Origin: Pseudomonadota bacterium
Lineage (GTDB): Bacteria; Pseudomonadota; Gammaproteobacteria; Burkholderiales; Rhodocyclaceae
Reading direction: 5' to 3'
Assembly: GCA_018262095.1 (NCBI GenBank)
Contig: JAGTRW010000007.1
Location: 62,001-126,000, forward strand
DNA length: 64,000 bases
Below are positions 51,272 to 60,587 of the stretch, one piece after another. The notes under the pieces were generated by a model. It saw only the letters and a program-made list of their open reading frames with translations. It did not search any database and was not told the origin of the DNA. How positions within the stretch are numbered: position 1 is the first letter of the stretch; the number at the start of each line of letters is the position of its first letter. A program made the position numbers and the translations under genes.

Positions 51272-52341
51272 CGCGCGCCTCCCGAACTCAGGCTGGCCGT
51301 TCGCAGGCGTTTCAGGATGAGCAGGATCAGCACGGCAAGCAGGCCGACGACCAGGAAGAAGAGATACTTCGGCATGATCTCCCAGCACCAGTCATAAAGT
51401 TTTGTGTAGAGAAAGATCACGAAGAAGGTGATGCCGGTGTTGATCACCTCCGGCCAGCCGCGCCGCGCGCCGAGCCAGATGGCGCTGGCGCTGAGCGCGA
51501 AGCCGAAGAGCTGGTAGCCGCCTTCGATCACGCTGTTGTCGAGATCGAGGTAACTGGCGCCACCCCAATGCGAGAGCACCAGCACCGGCAGCAGCGCGGT
51601 GAGCAGGCCGAACACCCGGTAGATCGGCAGAAATTCGGCAAAGCGCCGGCGATGAAGCAGCGACGGAACGATAAAGAGCAGCAGCGCCGCCGGCAAGAAG
51701 TTCTCCGGACGCTCGCCGAAAGACAACCAGTACATTCCGCTCCAGGTCCCGGTGCGCGCCGAGATATAGGCGATGACGCAAAGGATTCCGGCCGCCAGCA
51801 ACAGCCGCAGATCGCAGCTGTAGGCGAGCAGCAAGGCATAGGCGGCCCAGGCAAGCAGCGCCTGGTCGGACGGGGTGATGTTGAAGATCTGTCCGAGCAT
51901 GACGACGTTGAGCACAAAACAGACGAAGGCCAGCAGCGCGGCGAGCTTGGTGAAATAGCCCGAATGGTCGCGCCCCTGCAGCCACAGCGTCGCGATGAAC
52001 GAGCCCAGCGCCGCGCAGACCAGCAGCCCGACCTGGACCGCCGTCGGCAAGCCGCCCCAGAACTGGTAGAAAAGAAAGAGCACGCTGGCCGCCAGCGCCA
52101 GTGCGCCGAGCAAGGACGCCACGCGCATGCCGAGCGAGAGCTGCCCGGCCTTGACGTCCTGATCGATGTCGAAGCGCTGCGCATAGCCGGCCAGCAAGGC
52201 CCGGTGATATTCGGCGACGGCGGCGGCCTGCGCTGCGGAAAGCTCGAGAACGCCTGCGCGCTGCAGGCGATCGGCCTCGCGCCGGAAGACGCGGATTTCG
52301 TCGGCGCGTTGCTGAGCCTCGCTGCGAGTAGCCTGGGTCAT
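51268..52341 (-). CDS. Multi-pass membrane protein, DUF2157-like
   Basis: About 357 residues. A short cytoplasmic start (about 1-75) leads into eight to ten hydrophobic helices, e.g. MRVASLLGALALAASVLFLF and LVGLLAVLILLILKRL at the end. The pattern fits DUF2157 membrane proteins paired with DUF4824. It begins 122 bp after lpd on the same strand; probable read-through from the TCA operon, but a functional link is not established. Start at 52341 chosen because the 37 extra upstream residues look non-coding. Confidence 0.65.
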   Translation of the reverse strand: MTQATRSEAQQRADEIRVFRREADRLQRAGVLELSAAQAAAVAEYHRALLAGYAQRFDIDQDVKAGQLSLGMRVASLLGALALAASVLFLFYQFWGGLPTAVQVGLLVCAALGSFIATLWLQGRDHSGYFTKLAALLAFVCFVLNVVMLGQIFNITPSDQALLAWAAYALLLAYSCDLRLLLAAGILCVIAYISARTGTWSGMYWLSFGERPENFLPAALLLFIVPSLLHRRRFAEFLPIYRVFGLLTALLPVLVLSHWGGASYLDLDNSVIEGGYQLFGFALSASAIWLGARRGWPEVINTGITFFVIFLYTKLYDWCWEIMPKYLFFLVVGLLAVLILLILKRLRTASLSSGGAR

Positions 52342-52462
52342 CGAGGATTCCCGGTCGTTGTGATGGTCAATGGCAGTTGCATTGTCGCACCCATCGAACA
52401 GAATTTCCGGAAAATGTATGATCAGCCGCGTGAACTCGTGAGGCGAGCCCACGCGGCGTCGA

Positions 52463-53887
52463 TCAGAAGTGCAGCGCGCGCTTGTCGCAGGCCAGCGCCG
52501 CTTCGTGCACCACTTCGGAGAGCGTCGGGTGGGCGTGGCAGATGCGCGCCAGGTCCTCGCTCGCAGCGCCGAATTCCATCGCCACCACGGCTTCCGAAAT
52601 CAGTTCGGAAGCGTTGGCGCCGATGATGTGCACGCCGAGGATGCGGTCGCTCGCGGCATCGGCGAGCATCTTGACGAAGCCGGTCGTCTCGCCCATTCCC
52701 AACGCGCGGCCGTTGGCGGCGAACGGAATCTTGCCGACCTTGTAGGCGACGCCGTCGGCCTTGAGCTGCTGTTCGGTCTTGCCGACCCAGGCGATTTCAG
52801 GACTGGTGTAGAGCACCCAGGGAATGGTGTCGAAATTGCAATGTCCCGATTGGCCAGCCATCAACTCGGCGACCATCACGCCCTCTTCCATCGCCTTGTG
52901 CGCCAGCATCGGCCCGGAGACGACGTCGCCGACCGCCCACACGCCGGTCAGGTTGGTGCGGCACTGCGCGTCGACGTCGATGCGGCCGCGCGGGTCGAGC
53001 TTGAGGCCGACGACTTCGGCGTTGAGACCGTCGGTATTGGGGATGCGACCAACCGAGACGATCAGCCGGTCGGCGTCGAGCTTCTGCTCGTTGCCATCCT
53101 TGTCCGTATAGGCAATCGAGACGCCCTTCTTGAGCGCCTTGACTTCGCCGAGCGCAACGCCGAGCTCGATCTTCAAACCTTGCTTGGCGAAAACCTTGGC
53201 CGCCTCCTTGGCGACATCGACGTCGGCGACCGAGAGGAATTCGGGCAGCGCTTCGAGCAGGGTGACGTCGGCACCGAGGCGGCGCCAGACGCTGCCCATT
53301 TCCAGGCCGATCACGCCGGCGCCGATGATCGCCAGCTTCTTGGGAACGGCATCGATGTCGAGCGCGCCGACGTTGTCGCAGATGAGCTTGTTATCGACGG
53401 CGATTCCGGGCAGGTGGCGCGCGCTCGAACCGGTGGCGATGATCACCTGCTTGGCATCGACGATCTCGTCGCCGACCTTGACCTGCCAACCGCCTTCGGT
53501 GTGCGCGACGAAAGCGCCGAGGCCACCCAGCAGCGTGACCTTGTTCTTCTTGAACAGCCCCTTGATGCCGCTGGTGAGCTGATTGACGATGGTGTTCTTG
53601 CGCCCGACCATGGTCTTGACGTGGATCTTCGGCGTACCGACCGAAATGCCCTGCGCGGCAAAGCTGTGCGCGGCTTCTTCAAACAGGTGCGAAGTGTGCA
53701 GCAGCGCTTTCGACGGAATGCAGCCGACGTTCAGACACGTGCCGCCGAGGCGCGGCTCGCCCTTGGGGTCGGCGTAGGGACTGGCTTCGCAGCAGGCGAC
53801 CGAAAAACCGAGCTGGGCGGCGCGGATCGCCGCGACGTAGCCGCCGGGACCGCCACCGATGACGAGCACATCGAATTGCTTTGACAT
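52463..53887 (-). CDS. lpdA: Dihydrolipoyl dehydrogenase (E3)
   Basis: 474 residues, FAD disulfide reductase that re-oxidises lipoamide for 2-oxoglutarate dehydrogenase. FAD motif VIGGGPGGYVAAIRAAQLG, redox pair GGTCLNVGCIPSKALL, second Rossmann AIIGAGVIGLEMGSVW, and the catalytic His-Glu in HAHPTLSEVVHEAAL. Lies 113 bp after sucB in the operon; this location makes it the OGDH-dedicated E3. Confidence 0.97.
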   Translation of the reverse strand: MSKQFDVLVIGGGPGGYVAAIRAAQLGFSVACCEASPYADPKGEPRLGGTCLNVGCIPSKALLHTSHLFEEAAHSFAAQGISVGTPKIHVKTMVGRKNTIVNQLTSGIKGLFKKNKVTLLGGLGAFVAHTEGGWQVKVGDEIVDAKQVIIATGSSARHLPGIAVDNKLICDNVGALDIDAVPKKLAIIGAGVIGLEMGSVWRRLGADVTLLEALPEFLSVADVDVAKEAAKVFAKQGLKIELGVALGEVKALKKGVSIAYTDKDGNEQKLDADRLIVSVGRIPNTDGLNAEVVGLKLDPRGRIDVDAQCRTNLTGVWAVGDVVSGPMLAHKAMEEGVMVAELMAGQSGHCNFDTIPWVLYTSPEIAWVGKTEQQLKADGVAYKVGKIPFAANGRALGMGETTGFVKMLADAASDRILGVHIIGANASELISEAVVAMEFGAASEDLARICHAHPTLSEVVHEAALACDKRALHF

Positions 53888-54000
53888 TTACGAACCTCTC
53901 TATGCAGGCAGAGCGCGGAAAAACAAAGAGCACGAGAATAAATGAACTCCGTGCTCTGTGTATCCCGGTGATCTGCGTATTGAACGCGGTTAGTTGTAAA

Positions 54001-55260
54001 TCAAACCCCGAGCAGCAGGCGCGACGGATCTTCCAGCGCCTCCTTCATCATCACCAGGCCGAGCACCGCTTCGCGGCCGTCGATGATGCGGTGGTCGTAG
54101 GACATCGCCAGATAGTTCATCGGACGGACGACGACCTGCCCGTTCTCGACGACCGCGCGGTCCTTGGTCGCGTGGATGCCGAGGATCGCCGACTGCGGCG
54201 GATTGATGATCGGCGTCGACAACATCGAGCCGAAAACGCCGCCGTTGGAAATCGAGAAGGTGCCGCCGGTCAGGTCTTCCATCGACAGCTTGCCGTCCTT
54301 GGCTTTCTGGCCGAATTCACCGATCTTCTTCTCGATGTCGGCGATGCTCATCTGGTCGGCGTCGCGCAGGATCGGAACGACCAGGCCGCGCGGGCTGCCG
54401 ACGGCGATACCGATGTCGATGTAGCCGTGGTAGACGATGTCGTTGCCATCGACCGAGGCGTTGATGATCGGGAATTTCTGCAAGGCGGCGACGGCGGCCT
54501 TGACGAAGAAGCCCATGAAACCCAGACGAACGCCGTGCGCCTTTTCGAACTTCTCGCCGTATTGCTTGCGTAGCGCCATCACCGGCGCCATGTTGACTTC
54601 GTTGAAGGTGGTCAGGATGGCGTTGGTCGCTTGCGACTGCAGCAGACGCTCGGCGACGCGCGCGCGCAGCCGCGACATCGGCACGCGCTGCTCGGGCCGA
54701 TCGCCGAGCGACAGCGTCACGCTCGGCGCCGGCGCCAGCGCGTAGGGCGCCGCCTTGGCCGGCGCCGCGGCAGCGGGCGGCATCGGGGCTGGCGCGGCAA
54801 CCGCTTTGGCCTGCGCCGCCAGCGCGTCTTCCTTGCTGATGCGTCCGCCGCGACCGGTGCCGGTCACCTCGCTGGCATCGATTCCCTTCTCGTCGAGGAT
54901 CTTGCGCGCGGCGGGCATGGCCACGCCGGCGGCCGACTTGGCCGGCGCGACGGCGACCGGCGCCAGCGGCGCGACGGGCACCGCCTTGGCGGCCGGTGCC
55001 GAGGCGGCAACGGTGGCCGTCGCCTCGGTGTCGATACGCGCGATCACTTCTCCGGCGACGACGGTATCGCCATTGCGTTTGATGATTTCTACCAGCACAC
55101 CGCTCGCTGACGCAGGAAGCTCGAGAACGACCTTGTCGGTCTCGATGTCGATCAGGTTCTCGTCTCTCGATACGGCCTCGCCGGCCTTCTTGTGCCAGGT
55201 CACGAGGGTCGCTTCAGCGACGGATTCTGATAGCTGCGGAACTTTGACGTCGATGATCAT
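54001..55260 (-). CDS. sucB: 2-oxoglutarate dehydrogenase E2, dihydrolipoyllysine succinyltransferase
   Basis: 419 residues: lipoyl domain 1-75 with the lipoylated Lys in IETDKVVLE, Ala/Pro-rich linker, E1/E3-binding domain about 118-150 ([20 protein letters not shown]), linker, and the catalytic domain from ~190 ending in [17 protein letters not shown] (active His and Asp). Twelve bp after sucA. Confidence 0.97.
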   Translation of the reverse strand: MIIDVKVPQLSESVAEATLVTWHKKAGEAVSRDENLIDIETDKVVLELPASASGVLVEIIKRNGDTVVAGEVIARIDTEATATVAASAPAAKAVPVAPLAPVAVAPAKSAAGVAMPAARKILDEKGIDASEVTGTGRGGRISKEDALAAQAKAVAAPAPMPPAAAAPAKAAPYALAPAPSVTLSLGDRPEQRVPMSRLRARVAERLLQSQATNAILTTFNEVNMAPVMALRKQYGEKFEKAHGVRLGFMGFFVKAAVAALQKFPIINASVDGNDIVYHGYIDIGIAVGSPRGLVVPILRDADQMSIADIEKKIGEFGQKAKDGKLSMEDLTGGTFSISNGGVFGSMLSTPIINPPQSAILGIHATKDRAVVENGQVVVRPMNYLAMSYDHRIIDGREAVLGLVMMKEALEDPSRLLLGV

Positions 55261-55272
55261 TTTGACTCCGAA

Positions 55273-58113
55273 TTAAGCGGGTTTGTACGGTCCGATTTCG
55301 CCCAGGGCGGACTCGATCAGCGCTTTTTGTTGTGCGTTGTGCTTGCTGTAATAGCCCGCTGCTGGCGATGGCGACGCCGGACGCGAAACCAGCAGCAGGT
55401 GCTGTTTGCTGTTGAACGAGCGGTCCAGGTGCTGACGCGAAGCGATCCAGTACCAGGCGCCCTGGTTGCGCGGCTCTTCCTGGCACCAGACGATCTCGGT
55501 GGCCTTGGAATATTTGGCCAGTTCGGCGGCAAACGCCTCGCGCGGGAACGGGTAGAGCTGTTCGAGGCGGGCGATGGCGATCGTCGTGATGTTCTGCGCG
55601 CGGCGCGCCGCCATCAGCTCGTAGTAAATCTTGCCGGAACAGAAGATGACGCGAGTCACTTTCTTGGCGTCGATCGGATCGACTTCGCCGATCACCAGCT
55701 GGAACTCGCCCTTGGCGATTTCGTCGATGGTCGATACCGCCTCCTTGTGGCGCAGCAACGATTTGGGCGTGAACACGATCAGCGGCTTGCGCTGCTTGCG
55801 GATCGCCTGACGCCGCAACATGTGGAAAACCTGCGCCGGCGTCGATGGCTGGCAAACTTCCATGTTCATCTCGGCGCACAGCGTCATGAAGCGCTCGATG
55901 CGCGCCGACGAGTGCTCGGGCCCCTGCCCTTCGTAACCGTGTGGCAACAGCAGCACCAGGCCGCAGGCGCGGCCCCACTTGGTTTCGCCCGAAGCGATGA
56001 ACTGGTCGATGACGACCTGGGCGCAGTTGGCAAAGTCGCCGAACTGCGCTTCCCAGATCACCAGCTCGTACGGATTCGACGTGGCATAGCCGTATTCGAA
56101 GGCGACCACGGCCTGCTCCGACAGCACCGAGTCGACGCACTGGATATTCGCCTGCTTGGCCTGCAGATTGGCGAGCGGACAATAGGCGCCCTCGTCCCAG
56201 TTCTCGCGGTTCTGATCGTGCAGAACGGCGTGACGATGGAAGAAGGTGCTGCGGCTGACGTCCTCGCCGGAAAGCCGAATGCCATAGCCCGAGACGAGCA
56301 GCGACGCGTAGGCCAGGTTTTCGGCCATCCCCCAGTCGAAGGGAATGCTGCCCAGCCCCATCAGGCGCCGGTCATCGATGATCTTCTTGACCCGGCTGTG
56401 CAGCACGAAGCCGTCGGGAACCGACGACAGGCGGTCGGAGAGCCGCTTGATTTCCTTGACCGGAACGGTGGTGTCGCAGTTCTCGATGTACTTCTTGGGC
56501 AGGAAAGGCGTCCAGTCGATCACGATCGGGTTGGTGTAGCCGGCGATCACCGGGTTGTAAAGCAACTCGCCGCGATCGAGGTGATCGCGGTAACTCTGGA
56601 TCATGTCGTCGGGTCCGTCGCCCGGCAGCACGCCTTCGGCGACCAGTTTGTCGGCGTAGAGCCGGCGCGTTCCCGGATGCATCGCGATGCGCTTGTACAT
56701 CAACGGCTGCGTCACCAGCGGCTCGTCCTGCTCGTTGTGGCCGAGCTTGCGGAAGCAGACGATATCGACGACCACGTCCTTCTTGAATTCCTGCCTGAAC
56801 TCGATCGCCAGACGCGTGACCAGCGCGACCGCTTCGGGGTCGTCGCCATTGACGTGGAAGATCGGCGCATCAGCCATCTTGAAGATATCGGTGCAGTACA
56901 GCGACGAACGAATGTCGCGCGGATCGGAGGTGGTAAAGCCGATCTGGTTGTTGACCACCAGGTGCACCGTGCCGCCGGTACCGTAGCCGCGCGTCTGCGC
57001 GAAGTTGAGCATTTCCTGGTTGACGCCCTGACCGGCGACCGCGGCGTCGCCGTGGATCAGGATCGGCATCACCTTGTCGTGGCCTTCTTCGCCACGGCGA
57101 AGCTGGCGCGCATAGACGGCGCCGGCGACCACCGGATTGACGATCTCCAGGTGCGACGGGTTGAACGCCAGCGTCAGGTGACAGGGGCCGCCAGGCGTCG
57201 TGACGTCGGACGAATAACCCAGGTGGTACTTGACGTCGCCAGAGGTCAGCGTCGTCGACTTCTTGCCTTCGAACTCGTCGAACAGCATCGACGGCGCTTT
57301 GCCCAGGGTATTGACCAGCACATTGAGCCGGCCGCGGTGCGCCATGCCGACGACGATGTCATCGATTCCCAGGCCACCGGCGACGCGAATCGATTCGTCG
57401 AGCGAAACGATCAGCGCTTCGCCGCCCTCGAGCGAAAAGCGTTTCTGGCCGACGTAGCGCGTATGCAGGTAGCGTTCGAGCGTTTCCGCCGCCGTCAGGC
57501 GCTCGAGAAAACGCAGCTTCTGCGCCGCGGTGTAGGTCCCCTTGGCGCGGATCGGCTCGAAGCGCGACTGGATCCAGCGGCGCTCCTCGATGTTGTTGAT
57601 GTACATGTACTCGACACCGATCGAACCGCAATACGTCTCCTTGAGCGTATCGAGAATTTGACCGAACGAGGCATGTTCGGCAACGCCCTTGAACGAGCCG
57701 GCATTGAACATCGTATTGACGTCACCGTCGTCAAGCCCGTAGAAAGAAGGATCGAGCTGCTCGATCTTCTGGCGCACCTGGCGCTTGAGCGGATCGAGGT
57801 TGGCGCGGCGCGCGCCCAAGGTGCGGTAGGCGCTGATCATCTGCAGGACGCTGACCTGTTTCTTGTCATCGACCGGCCGCGACGCGACGGCGCGATAACC
57901 GCCCTTCCTGGCCTGTTCGGCGAAGGCGTGAACGATCGGCAGATGCGGCACGTCGCGCGCCACCGCACCGGGCAGTTGCCCCAGCTTGTCGAAGTAATCG
58001 CGCCACTCGCCGGGAACAGACGAGGGATCGTCGAGATAGTTTTCGTAGATCTCCTCGACAAACGGGGCATTGCCACCGAAGAGGAGAGAGGTTCCGGACA
58101 GCTGATTCATCAT
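55273..58113 (-). CDS. sucA: 2-oxoglutarate dehydrogenase E1 component
   Basis: About 946 residues, the usual length. Thiamine/Mg motif around HGDAAVAGQGVNQEMLNFA and VVNNQIGFTTSDPRD; N-terminal FGGNAPFVEEIYENYLDDPS typical of E1o. It catalyses decarboxylation of 2-oxoglutarate and succinyl transfer to E2. ATG at 58113 follows AGGTAAAG; the 18 further codons upstream lie in the intercistronic hairpin region and are rejected. Downstream of gltA. Confidence 0.97.
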   Translation of the reverse strand: MMNQLSGTSLLFGGNAPFVEEIYENYLDDPSSVPGEWRDYFDKLGQLPGAVARDVPHLPIVHAFAEQARKGGYRAVASRPVDDKKQVSVLQMISAYRTLGARRANLDPLKRQVRQKIEQLDPSFYGLDDGDVNTMFNAGSFKGVAEHASFGQILDTLKETYCGSIGVEYMYINNIEERRWIQSRFEPIRAKGTYTAAQKLRFLERLTAAETLERYLHTRYVGQKRFSLEGGEALIVSLDESIRVAGGLGIDDIVVGMAHRGRLNVLVNTLGKAPSMLFDEFEGKKSTTLTSGDVKYHLGYSSDVTTPGGPCHLTLAFNPSHLEIVNPVVAGAVYARQLRRGEEGHDKVMPILIHGDAAVAGQGVNQEMLNFAQTRGYGTGGTVHLVVNNQIGFTTSDPRDIRSSLYCTDIFKMADAPIFHVNGDDPEAVALVTRLAIEFRQEFKKDVVVDIVCFRKLGHNEQDEPLVTQPLMYKRIAMHPGTRRLYADKLVAEGVLPGDGPDDMIQSYRDHLDRGELLYNPVIAGYTNPIVIDWTPFLPKKYIENCDTTVPVKEIKRLSDRLSSVPDGFVLHSRVKKIIDDRRLMGLGSIPFDWGMAENLAYASLLVSGYGIRLSGEDVSRSTFFHRHAVLHDQNRENWDEGAYCPLANLQAKQANIQCVDSVLSEQAVVAFEYGYATSNPYELVIWEAQFGDFANCAQVVIDQFIASGETKWGRACGLVLLLPHGYEGQGPEHSSARIERFMTLCAEMNMEVCQPSTPAQVFHMLRRQAIRKQRKPLIVFTPKSLLRHKEAVSTIDEIAKGEFQLVIGEVDPIDAKKVTRVIFCSGKIYYELMAARRAQNITTIAIARLEQLYPFPREAFAAELAKYSKATEIVWCQEEPRNQGAWYWIASRQHLDRSFNSKQHLLLVSRPASPSPAAGYYSKHNAQQKALIESALGEIGPYKPA

Positions 58114-58157
58114 CGCTTTACCTGTGGTCAGGGGTTCTGGGAATTCTTCAGGAGAGT

Positions 58158-58182
58158 TGGCCGGCAAGCGTTCTGCCGGCCA
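58158..58182 (-). other. Perfect hairpin between gltA and sucA
   Basis: TGGCCGGCA and TGCCGGCCA, 9 bp with a 7-base loop, in the 110-bp gltA-sucA gap, followed on the minus strand by GAACTCTCC... with no T-run. Probably an RNA-processing or stability element rather than a full terminator. Confidence 0.5.
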
Positions 58183-58223
58183 GCAGACGAAGGCGGCAGC
58201 CGCCGCCTCGCCTGGTCGGCGTT

Positions 58224-59525
58224 TCAGTCTTCACGCTGGTGGATCGGGGGGACGTCGCGGAACGGCGCGCCGGTATAAAGCTGGCGCGGACGACCGATCT
58301 TGTATTCCGGATCAGCGATCATTTCCTCCCACTGCACCATCCAGCCGACGGTACGCGCCAGCGCGAAGATGCAGGTGAACATCGAGGTCGGAATACCCAT
58401 CGCCTTCTGCACGATGCCGGAGTAGAAATCGACGTTGGGATAGAGCTTCTTCTCGATGAAGTAGTCGTCCTCGAGCGCGATTTTTTCGAGCTCCATCGCC
58501 AGCTTGAACAGACGGTCGTTCTCCAGCCCCTGCTCCTTGAGCACGTCGGCGCAGATGCCGCGCATCAGCTTGGCGCGCGGGTCGAAGTTCTTGTAGACGC
58601 GGTGCCCGAAGCCCATCAGCTTGAACGGGTCGTTCTTGTCCTTGGCGCGCGCGATGTACTCGGGAACGCGCGAGACGTCGCCGATCTCTTCGAGCATGTT
58701 GAGGCAGGCCTCATTGGCGCCACCGTGCGCCGGCCCCCACAAACAGCCGATCCCGGCCGAGATGCAGGCATACGGATTGGCGCCCGACGAGCCGGCCAGG
58801 CGGACGGTCGAGGTCGAGGCGTTCTGCTCATGATCAGCGTGCAGCGTGAAAATGGTATCGAGCGCGTGCACCAGCACCGGATTGGGTTCGTAGCGTTCGC
58901 ACGGCGTGCCAAACATCATGTGCATGAAGTTGGCCGTATAGCCCAGATCGTTGCGCGGGTACATGAAAGGCTCGCCCATCGTGTACTTGTAGGCCATCGC
59001 GACGATCGTCGGCAACTTGGCGACGATGCGGTTGAAACTGATATTGCGGTGCGTCGCGTCGGAGAAGTCCTCGGCTTCGTGGTAGAAGGCGGAGAGCGCG
59101 CCGACGACGCCGACCATCACCGCCATCGGGTGTGCGTCACGGCGGAAGCCCTGATAGAACTTGGCCATCTGCTCGTGCACCATGGTGTGTTTCTTGATGA
59201 TCGAGACGAACTCCAGTTTCTGCTTGGCATCGGGCAGGTCACCGTGTTTGAGCAGATAGGCCACATCGAGAAAGTTGCAGTGCTTGGCCAACTGTTCGAT
59301 CGGATAACCGCGGTAGAGCAGTTCGCCCTTGTCGCCGTCGATGAAGGTAATTTTCGACTGACACGCGGCCGTCGACAAAAAACCGGAATCGTAGGTAAAC
59401 ATCCCGGTTTTGGCGGCCAGCGATCGGATATCGATACAGTCGTTACCGTGAACCGGAGTCATGATGGTAAATTCGACGGGATCCTGCCCTTCGATGATCA
59501 GTGTGGCCTTGCGTTCAGTCGTCAT
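58224..59525 (-). CDS. gltA: Citrate synthase, type II
   Basis: 433 residues. Catalytic His in [12 protein letters not shown] and [14 protein letters not shown], Asp region [10 protein letters not shown]; the long N-terminal beta domain ([25 protein letters not shown]) is the NADH-sensitive type II Gram-negative form. ATG at 59525 has GGAG eight bases upstream and is preferred over a TTG two codons earlier. Lies between sdhE and sucA. Confidence 0.97.
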   Translation of the reverse strand: MTTERKATLIIEGQDPVEFTIMTPVHGNDCIDIRSLAAKTGMFTYDSGFLSTAACQSKITFIDGDKGELLYRGYPIEQLAKHCNFLDVAYLLKHGDLPDAKQKLEFVSIIKKHTMVHEQMAKFYQGFRRDAHPMAVMVGVVGALSAFYHEAEDFSDATHRNISFNRIVAKLPTIVAMAYKYTMGEPFMYPRNDLGYTANFMHMMFGTPCERYEPNPVLVHALDTIFTLHADHEQNASTSTVRLAGSSGANPYACISAGIGCLWGPAHGGANEACLNMLEEIGDVSRVPEYIARAKDKNDPFKLMGFGHRVYKNFDPRAKLMRGICADVLKEQGLENDRLFKLAMELEKIALEDDYFIEKKLYPNVDFYSGIVQKAMGIPTSMFTCIFALARTVGWMVQWEEMIADPEYKIGRPRQLYTGAPFRDVPPIHQRED

Positions 59526-59597
59526 TAACAAATCTCCAGTTCAGGTTTTTTTTGATCCAAAAAATCGACGAGAAGCCGTGCTACTGCGGCGGCCCGC

Positions 59598-59852
59598 TTA
59601 CTTTATTCTTACGTCGCGCAGCATCGCCACGACCTGCGCCTGGAGCGGATTGTCACACTCGCGCTTGCCGGTGATCAGCGGCCACAGTTCGAGATCCTCC
59701 ATGTCGGCCAGAACGACGAAAGCGTCTGCCTGCTCGGGCGTCAAGCTGGCGTAACGCCTCTCGAGAAAGCCGCCAAGCAGGATATCCATCTCCAGCATGG
59801 CGCGGCGCGTGCAGCGCCAGCGCAAACGGTTGAGTTGTTCGGCTGCGTCCAT
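59598..59852 (-). CDS. sdhE: SdhE, succinate dehydrogenase flavinylation factor
   Basis: 84 residues. Promotes covalent FAD attachment to SdhA. The conserved RRGMLExD motif appears as RRAMLEMD (about 15-22), with Gly replaced by Ala; FVVLADMEDLELWPLITG is the usual C-terminal half. The ATG overlaps the sdhB stop as TGATG. Confidence 0.92.
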   Translation of the reverse strand: MDAAEQLNRLRWRCTRRAMLEMDILLGGFLERRYASLTPEQADAFVVLADMEDLELWPLITGKRECDNPLQAQVVAMLRDVRIK

Positions 59853-60565
59853 CAAATAGCTCTCCTCAGCATCATTTCTTTAATTTTCCCGATGGCTTTG
59901 GTCGGGTTGAGTCCCTTGGGACAGACCTCGACGCAATTCATGATCGTGTGACAACGGAACAGTCGATAAGGATCCTCAAGATCGTCGAGCCGCGCGTTGG
60001 TCGCCTCATCGCGGGTATCGGCGATGAAGCGGTAGGCGTTGAGCAGGCCGGCCGGACCGACGAACTTGTCGGGATTCCACCAGAACGACGGACACGAAGT
60101 CGAACAGCAGGCGCACAGAATACACTCGTAGAGGCCGTTGAGCTCTTCACGGTCCTCGGGCGACTGCAATCGCTCACGCTCGGGCGGCGGCGTGTCGTTG
60201 ATCAGATAAGGCTTGATCGAGTGGTATTGCTTGAAAAACTGCGTCATATCGACGATCAGGTCGCGAATCACCGGCAGGCCAGGCAGCGGGCGCAGCACGA
60301 CCGGTTCCTTGAGCTCGCTGATCTCGGTGAGACAGGCGAGTCCGTTCTTGCCGTTGATGTTCATCGCGTCCGAGCCGCAAATGCCCTCGCGGCACGAGCG
60401 GCGGTAGGACAGCGAATCGTCCTTGGCCTTGATCTTGGTGAGCACGTCGAGCAGCTTGCGGTCGATCGCGGTATCGATCTCGACCGAGATGTCCTGCATG
60501 TACGGCGCGCTATCCTTGTCCGGATCGTAGCGGTAGATCTTGAACTGCATGGTATGGGCCGGCAT
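59852..60565 (-). CDS. sdhB: Succinate dehydrogenase iron-sulfur subunit
   Basis: 237 residues. [2Fe-2S] ligands in SCREGICGSDAMNINGKNG and its following Cys; [4Fe-4S]/[3Fe-4S] ligands in CILCACCSTSCPSF and CHTIMNCVEVCPKGLNP. Passes electrons from SdhA FAD to ubiquinone. AGGAG lies nine bases before the ATG at 60565; the longer upstream frame is shadow of sdhA. Confidence 0.97.
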   Translation of the reverse strand: MPAHTMQFKIYRYDPDKDSAPYMQDISVEIDTAIDRKLLDVLTKIKAKDDSLSYRRSCREGICGSDAMNINGKNGLACLTEISELKEPVVLRPLPGLPVIRDLIVDMTQFFKQYHSIKPYLINDTPPPERERLQSPEDREELNGLYECILCACCSTSCPSFWWNPDKFVGPAGLLNAYRFIADTRDEATNARLDDLEDPYRLFRCHTIMNCVEVCPKGLNPTKAIGKIKEMMLRRAI

Positions 60566-60587
60566 GGTCATGGTCTCCTGCGCGCGG

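Noticed and set aside
52469-53884. 471-residue plus-strand open frame
   Set aside because: Antisense to lpdA; no motifs.
55327-58278. 983-residue plus-strand open frame
   Set aside because: Antisense shadow of sucA; composition (Arg/Val/Ala-rich) and lack of any motif show it is a by-product of high GC content.
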